A stretch of DNA of 8,472 bases from JACDBD01 sp050743385 (GTDB taxonomy: Bacteria > Actinomycetota > Acidimicrobiia > IMCC26256 > JACDBD01). The first letter of the stretch is position 1, and each line of letters starts with the position of its first letter. Made by a program: the position numbers and the translations under genes. A model generated the notes under the pieces. The model worked only from the letters and a program-made list of their open reading frames with translations, was not told the origin of the DNA and ran no database searches. Positions 6,294-8,472 of this stretch are shown in pieces. Where the stretch lies: assembly GCA_050743385.1 (NCBI GenBank), contig JBOGFJ010000151.1, positions 1 through 8,472 on the forward strand. Reading direction: 5' to 3'.

Positions 6294-7516
6294 GACCGCC
6301 CCTTCCGGCGCCGGCGGAACCCGCCCGACGCGCGAGGTGCGGGGCTCGCGTGCACCGCGTCCTCGGGTGCGAACCGCTCGACGAGGTCGGTCATCGCACG
6401 CCCGGCAGGCGAGTCGGGGTCCGACTCGAGGATGGGCGTGCCGCTGTTGAGCGACAGCCACATGCCCTGCGAGCTCGGAACGCTCACGTCGATCTTCACC
6501 CCGAGGGTCGACTCGATGTCGCTCGCGCTCAGGCCCACCCGGGCATCGGCGCGGTTGAGCAGGAAGTGCCGCGGCTTGTGTCCCAGGCCGACGACGTCGA
6601 GAGCGTCGTTGGCCTTGCGCACCCCGCGCACGCAGGGGACGTCGGTCGTGCATACCATGATCAGGTCGGTGGCGAGCTCGATCGCGGCGAGGGCGTGGGG
6701 ATCGATCCCGGCGGCGGTGTCGATGACGATGTAGCGGAACTCCGATGACAGCGGACGGACGATCTGCGCCAGCCGATCCGGATCGACGTCGTCGGCCTGC
6801 GCGAGTGATTCCGGCGCGCACAGCGCGAACAGGTTCGCCGGGTGCGGCGTGAGCAGCACCTTCAGGGTGGTGGTGTCGAGGGCGCCGGCGCGGACGGTGT
6901 CGGAGATCGTGTTCTCGGGTGTCAGCCGCAGGGCGCTGGCCACGTCGCCGAACTGGAGGTCGATGTCGATCAGCACCACCTCGTTCGGGGCGAGCTGGGC
7001 CAGCCCGACGGCGAGGTTCGTCGCCACGGTGGTCTTCCCCGAGCCGCCCTTCGGCGAGATCACCGCGATGACGCGGGTCGACGGGTCGGGTGCGTCGCTC
7101 TCACTGGCATCGGCCGCGAGCCGTTCACGCCGACCCTTCGCGGTCTGGAGCGCCTGGTCGAGCGAGATGCGCAGGTCTGCGTCGGACGCACCGGGCTCGA
7201 TCACTGCACGGACCCCGGCATGCACGGCCTCGGCCCACAGATCGGGCGTGGCTTCCGCCACCAGCGCCACCACGACCTCCGGATGCTCACGGTCGAAGAC
7301 GCGCGCGAGCTCGAGAACGGTGTCGGGATGGATCTCGGGGCCGAGCACGACGACTCCGGCCCCGGTGCCCGCGAGACCGTCGACGAGCTCGCGCGCGTCC
7401 GTTCGGAGAAGGTCGTCGCGCCAATAGCGGAACTCGCCTGTCAGCGCGTCGTCATATGCAGCGCGCACGTTGGCCTCGAACTGAGCCGACGGCGTGACCA
7501 GCAGGATGCTGCTCAT
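6290..7516 (-). CDS. cpaE: CpaE/TadZ, ParA/MinD-like pilus localisation ATPase
   Basis: This 408-residue protein has the CpaE/TadZ architecture. The N-terminal receiver-like fold (about 1-125) lacks phosphorylation residues: the first strand ends LLVTPS without an acidic pair, and the third strand ends VVVLGPE where the phospho-Asp would be. The ParA/MinD ATPase follows, with deviant Walker A KGGSGKTT (156-163, Lys156 and Lys161), Walker A' LIDIDLQFGD (182-191) and Walker B YIVIDTAAG (262-270). CpaE/TadZ proteins mark the assembly site and recruit TadA to the membrane or pole. The C-terminus ends in a strongly basic tail (RRRRKGRS, 401-408) that could bind membrane or nucleic acid; this is inference. 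The ATG at 7516 overlaps the cpaB stop as ATGA. No Shine-Dalgarno is visible just upstream, so translation probably relies on coupling. Confidence 0.94.
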   Translation of the reverse strand: MSSILLVTPSAQFEANVRAAYDDALTGEFRYWRDDLLRTDARELVDGLAGTGAGVVVLGPEIHPDTVLELARVFDREHPEVVVALVAEATPDLWAEAVHAGVRAVIEPGASDADLRISLDQALQTAKGRRERLAADASESDAPDPSTRVIAVISPKGGSGKTTVATNLAVGLAQLAPNEVVLIDIDLQFGDVASALRLTPENTISDTVRAGALDTTTLKVLLTPHPANLFALCAPESLAQADDVDPDRLAQIVRPLSSEFRYIVIDTAAGIDPHALAAIELATDLIMVCTTDVPCVRGVRKANDALDVVGLGHKPRHFLLNRADARVGLSASDIESTLGVKIDVSVPSSQGMWLSLNSGTPILESDPDSPAGRAMTDLVERFAPEDAVHASPAPRASGGFRRRRKGRS

Positions 7517-8268
7517 GCGAAGACGTTGTCGAGCACCACGATCTTGGTGCCGCTCTCGTCGGCGTTCTCGGGCTCGGCCGCCAACCACACGTGGCCGAAC
7601 TCGGCCGTGAACACGACGCGCTCCACGTCGGCGGCACTCAGCTCGAGCGAGACGAGGAGCTGACCCTCCGGCGCCGGCTGGGCCTCGTTCCCGTCCTCAT
7701 CGTCCTCGCTGTCAGTCTCCGCGGCGCCATCGGCGTCGACCTGGACTCTCGTGACGCGCACCTTGTGGGCGAGGATGTGCGTCTGGCTCGGGGTGCTTCC
7801 CTCAGGGGTCTCGAACGGGTCGAACGACGAGACGACGGCGACCGTGTCGCCCGTCTGGATCCGTCCGCCAACAGCACGCTGCGGCTCGAGAGAGATGGTG
7901 GTCTCGAGCATCCCGTTGCCGCCCTGCGAGGCGGTGGTCTCGGCCTCGCTCGGTGACACGAAGCGGTCGTCGATGATCTGCTCTCTCGGCATCAGGTCGG
8001 TGTCGGTGACGCGCTTCCCGAGCTGGTTGATGCTGGTGACGGCACCCTCGGCCTTCACCTTCTGGGGGACGCGCTCGAACGTCACCTTGCCCTCGAGCTC
8101 CGCCGCGGGTGTCCCGGCGGCGATCGGCTCGGCGGCGACGAGCACCTTCACGGTCTTCTCGCCTTCGAGGGCGCGGTCCTCGGCGCCGTTCACGTAGGAC
8201 ACGAGCACGAGGGTCCCGACGAGAGCGAGCACGAGCGCACCGATGATTCCGAACAATCGCCGTTTCAC
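7513..8268 (-). CDS. cpaB: CpaB/RcpC, membrane-anchored Tad pilus assembly protein (SAF domain)
   Basis: This 251-residue protein has a short basic N-terminus (MKRR), one membrane segment (about 6-26) that is likely uncleaved, then an SAF-type domain (about 38-104: VKVLVAAEPIAAGTPAAEL ... GKRVTDTDLMPREQII). The RcpC/CpaB domain follows (about 118-232: TISLEPQRAVGGRIQTGDTVAVV, then LLVSLELSAADVERVVFTAEFGHVWLA). In Gram-negatives CpaB/RcpC works with the secretin. No secretin is visible here, so it probably acts between membrane and cell wall; that is inference. A strongly acidic low-complexity insert (178-201, with TDSEDDEDGNE) interrupts the second domain. The GTG at 8268 is supported by GGAGG 9 nt upstream. 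It is the first confidently called Tad gene of the block, and its stop overlaps the cpaE start. Confidence 0.92.
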   Translation of the reverse strand: MKRRLFGIIGALVLALVGTLVLVSYVNGAEDRALEGEKTVKVLVAAEPIAAGTPAAELEGKVTFERVPQKVKAEGAVTSINQLGKRVTDTDLMPREQIIDDRFVSPSEAETTASQGGNGMLETTISLEPQRAVGGRIQTGDTVAVVSSFDPFETPEGSTPSQTHILAHKVRVTRVQVDADGAAETDSEDDEDGNEAQPAPEGQLLVSLELSAADVERVVFTAEFGHVWLAAEPENADESGTKIVVLDNVFA

Positions 8269-8351
8269 GATCCCTGTCCTCCGTCACGCACGAGTCGACT
8301 GCTCCCATATCGGCTCGGCGGGAAGGGGCCTGAAGTCCTCATTTGCCTCAT
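8265..8351 (-). CDS. Doubtful 28-residue ORF bridging the upstream gene and cpaB
   Basis: An ATG at 8351 overlaps the stop of the upstream gene (ATGA), and the frame ends at a TGA that overlaps the cpaB start (GTGA). It fills the whole gap and starts MRQMRTSGPF. The double 4-bp overlap is what a coupled leader peptide would look like. Against it, 11 of its 28 codons end in A or T, unlike the neighbours; it has two early AGG codons; no Shine-Dalgarno precedes the ATG; and no motif is recognisable. It may be untranslated spacer or a ribosome-delivery leader. Confidence 0.17.
   Translation of the reverse strand: MRQMRTSGPFPPSRYGSSRLVRDGGQGS
8278..8282 (-). promoter_or_regulatory. Shine-Dalgarno site for cpaB
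   Basis: GGAGG on the - strand lies 9 nt before the GTG at 8268. It fixes the cpaB start and shows that cpaB can recruit ribosomes itself, even if transcribed with the upstream gene. The 79-bp gap (8269-8347) holds no convincing -10/-35 pair, so the operon promoter may be beyond the right edge. Confidence 0.6.
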
Positions 8352-8472
8352 GACGGCTGGCATCTGCTGGCGTCGAACTCGTCGTCGATGGCGCAGATGT
8401 TCACGACCTTGGTCCCGGTCTCGAGCCCGCCCTCGCTGCAGCACGTCCCTTCGATCGTCTTGGGCGTGAAGA
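8348..8472 (-). CDS. C-terminal end of an unrecognised Cys-rich protein (5' end outside window)
   Basis: The last 40 residues of a gene entering from the right edge end at TGA (8350-8348). Nearly all codons end in G or C, as in the neighbouring genes, which supports real coding. The fragment has four cysteines (a CC pair, then ICAIDDEF, then a Cys four residues from the end) and ends RCQPS. No family is recognised. Several cysteines at a C-terminus next to pilus assembly genes could indicate an exported, disulfide-bonded protein such as a minor pilin or TadE/TadG-like subunit, but that is a guess. It lies 79 bp upstream of cpaB and on the same strand, so it could be part of the same operon. 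Confidence 0.7.
   Translation of the reverse strand, partial: FTPKTIEGTCCSEGGLETGTKVVNICAIDDEFDASRCQPS

Noticed and set aside
5016..6734. Long + strand open frame (572 codons) opposite tadA and cpaE
   Set aside because: Its translation is rich in Arg/Asp/Gly with no domain. The opposite strand encodes proteins with all catalytic motifs, so it is a GC-driven antisense shadow.
8269..8347. Promoter for cpaB in the 79-bp gap
   Set aside because: A GATATG-like element is present on the - strand, but no -35 partner at proper spacing is convincing. Actinobacterial promoters are too degenerate to call from one sequence.
8337..8351. Short direct repeat (ATGAGG twice on the - strand, 3 bases apart)
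   Set aside because: Only six bases with two copies, so chance is a sufficient explanation.
1..8472. CRISPR array, tRNA/rRNA, insertion sequence or phage attachment site
   Set aside because: No regularly spaced repeats, cloverleaf-like stretch, transposase motifs or terminal inverted repeats were seen. Genes fill nearly the whole window.

Overview
The window is high-GC DNA with strongly GC-biased third codon positions, frequent GTG starts and dense head-to-tail genes. This fits an actinobacterium. The large sulfatase with a C-terminal beta-sandwich tail, and the Tad locus without a visible secretin, suggest an Acidimicrobiia-like or related lineage; that placement is inference.

Layout. On the + strand, positions 1-1173 hold the 3' part of a large arylsulfatase-type hydrolase whose N-terminus lies off the left edge. 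Everything else is on the - strand and is transcribed right to left. From the right edge these genes are: the tail of an unrecognised Cys-rich protein (8348-8472); a doubtful 28-codon ORF bridging the gap (8265-8351); cpaB/rcpC (7513-8268); cpaE/tadZ (6290-7516); tadA/cpaF (4857-6293); a VWA-TadB fusion (2959-4857); tadC (2045-2959); and, after a 74-bp gap, a SurE-family nucleotidase with a signal peptide (1185-1970). SurE converges on the sulfatase with only 11 bp between their stop codons. No gene-free stretch exceeds 300 bases.

How the genes work together. cpaB, cpaE, tadA, tadB and tadC are the core of a Tad/Flp (type IVc) pilus or secretion machine. TadA is the hexameric motor ATPase, TadB and TadC are the inner-membrane platform, CpaE/TadZ is the ParA-like polar localiser, and CpaB/RcpC is the membrane-anchored extracytoplasmic component. 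The four junctions overlap by 1 or 4 bases (ATGA, ATGA, TAGTG, TGATG), so the block is very probably one translationally coupled operon. Flp pilin, prepilin peptidase and TadE/TadG-type genes are not seen and may lie upstream, beyond the right edge.

Most notable points. TadB carries an exported von Willebrand A domain with an intact MIDAS on its N-terminus. The SurE protein looks exported, although the family is classically cytoplasmic. A hairpin between the convergent genes has the two stop codons in opposite arms. The tiny ORF before cpaB overlaps both neighbours by 4 bp, but its codon use is poor.
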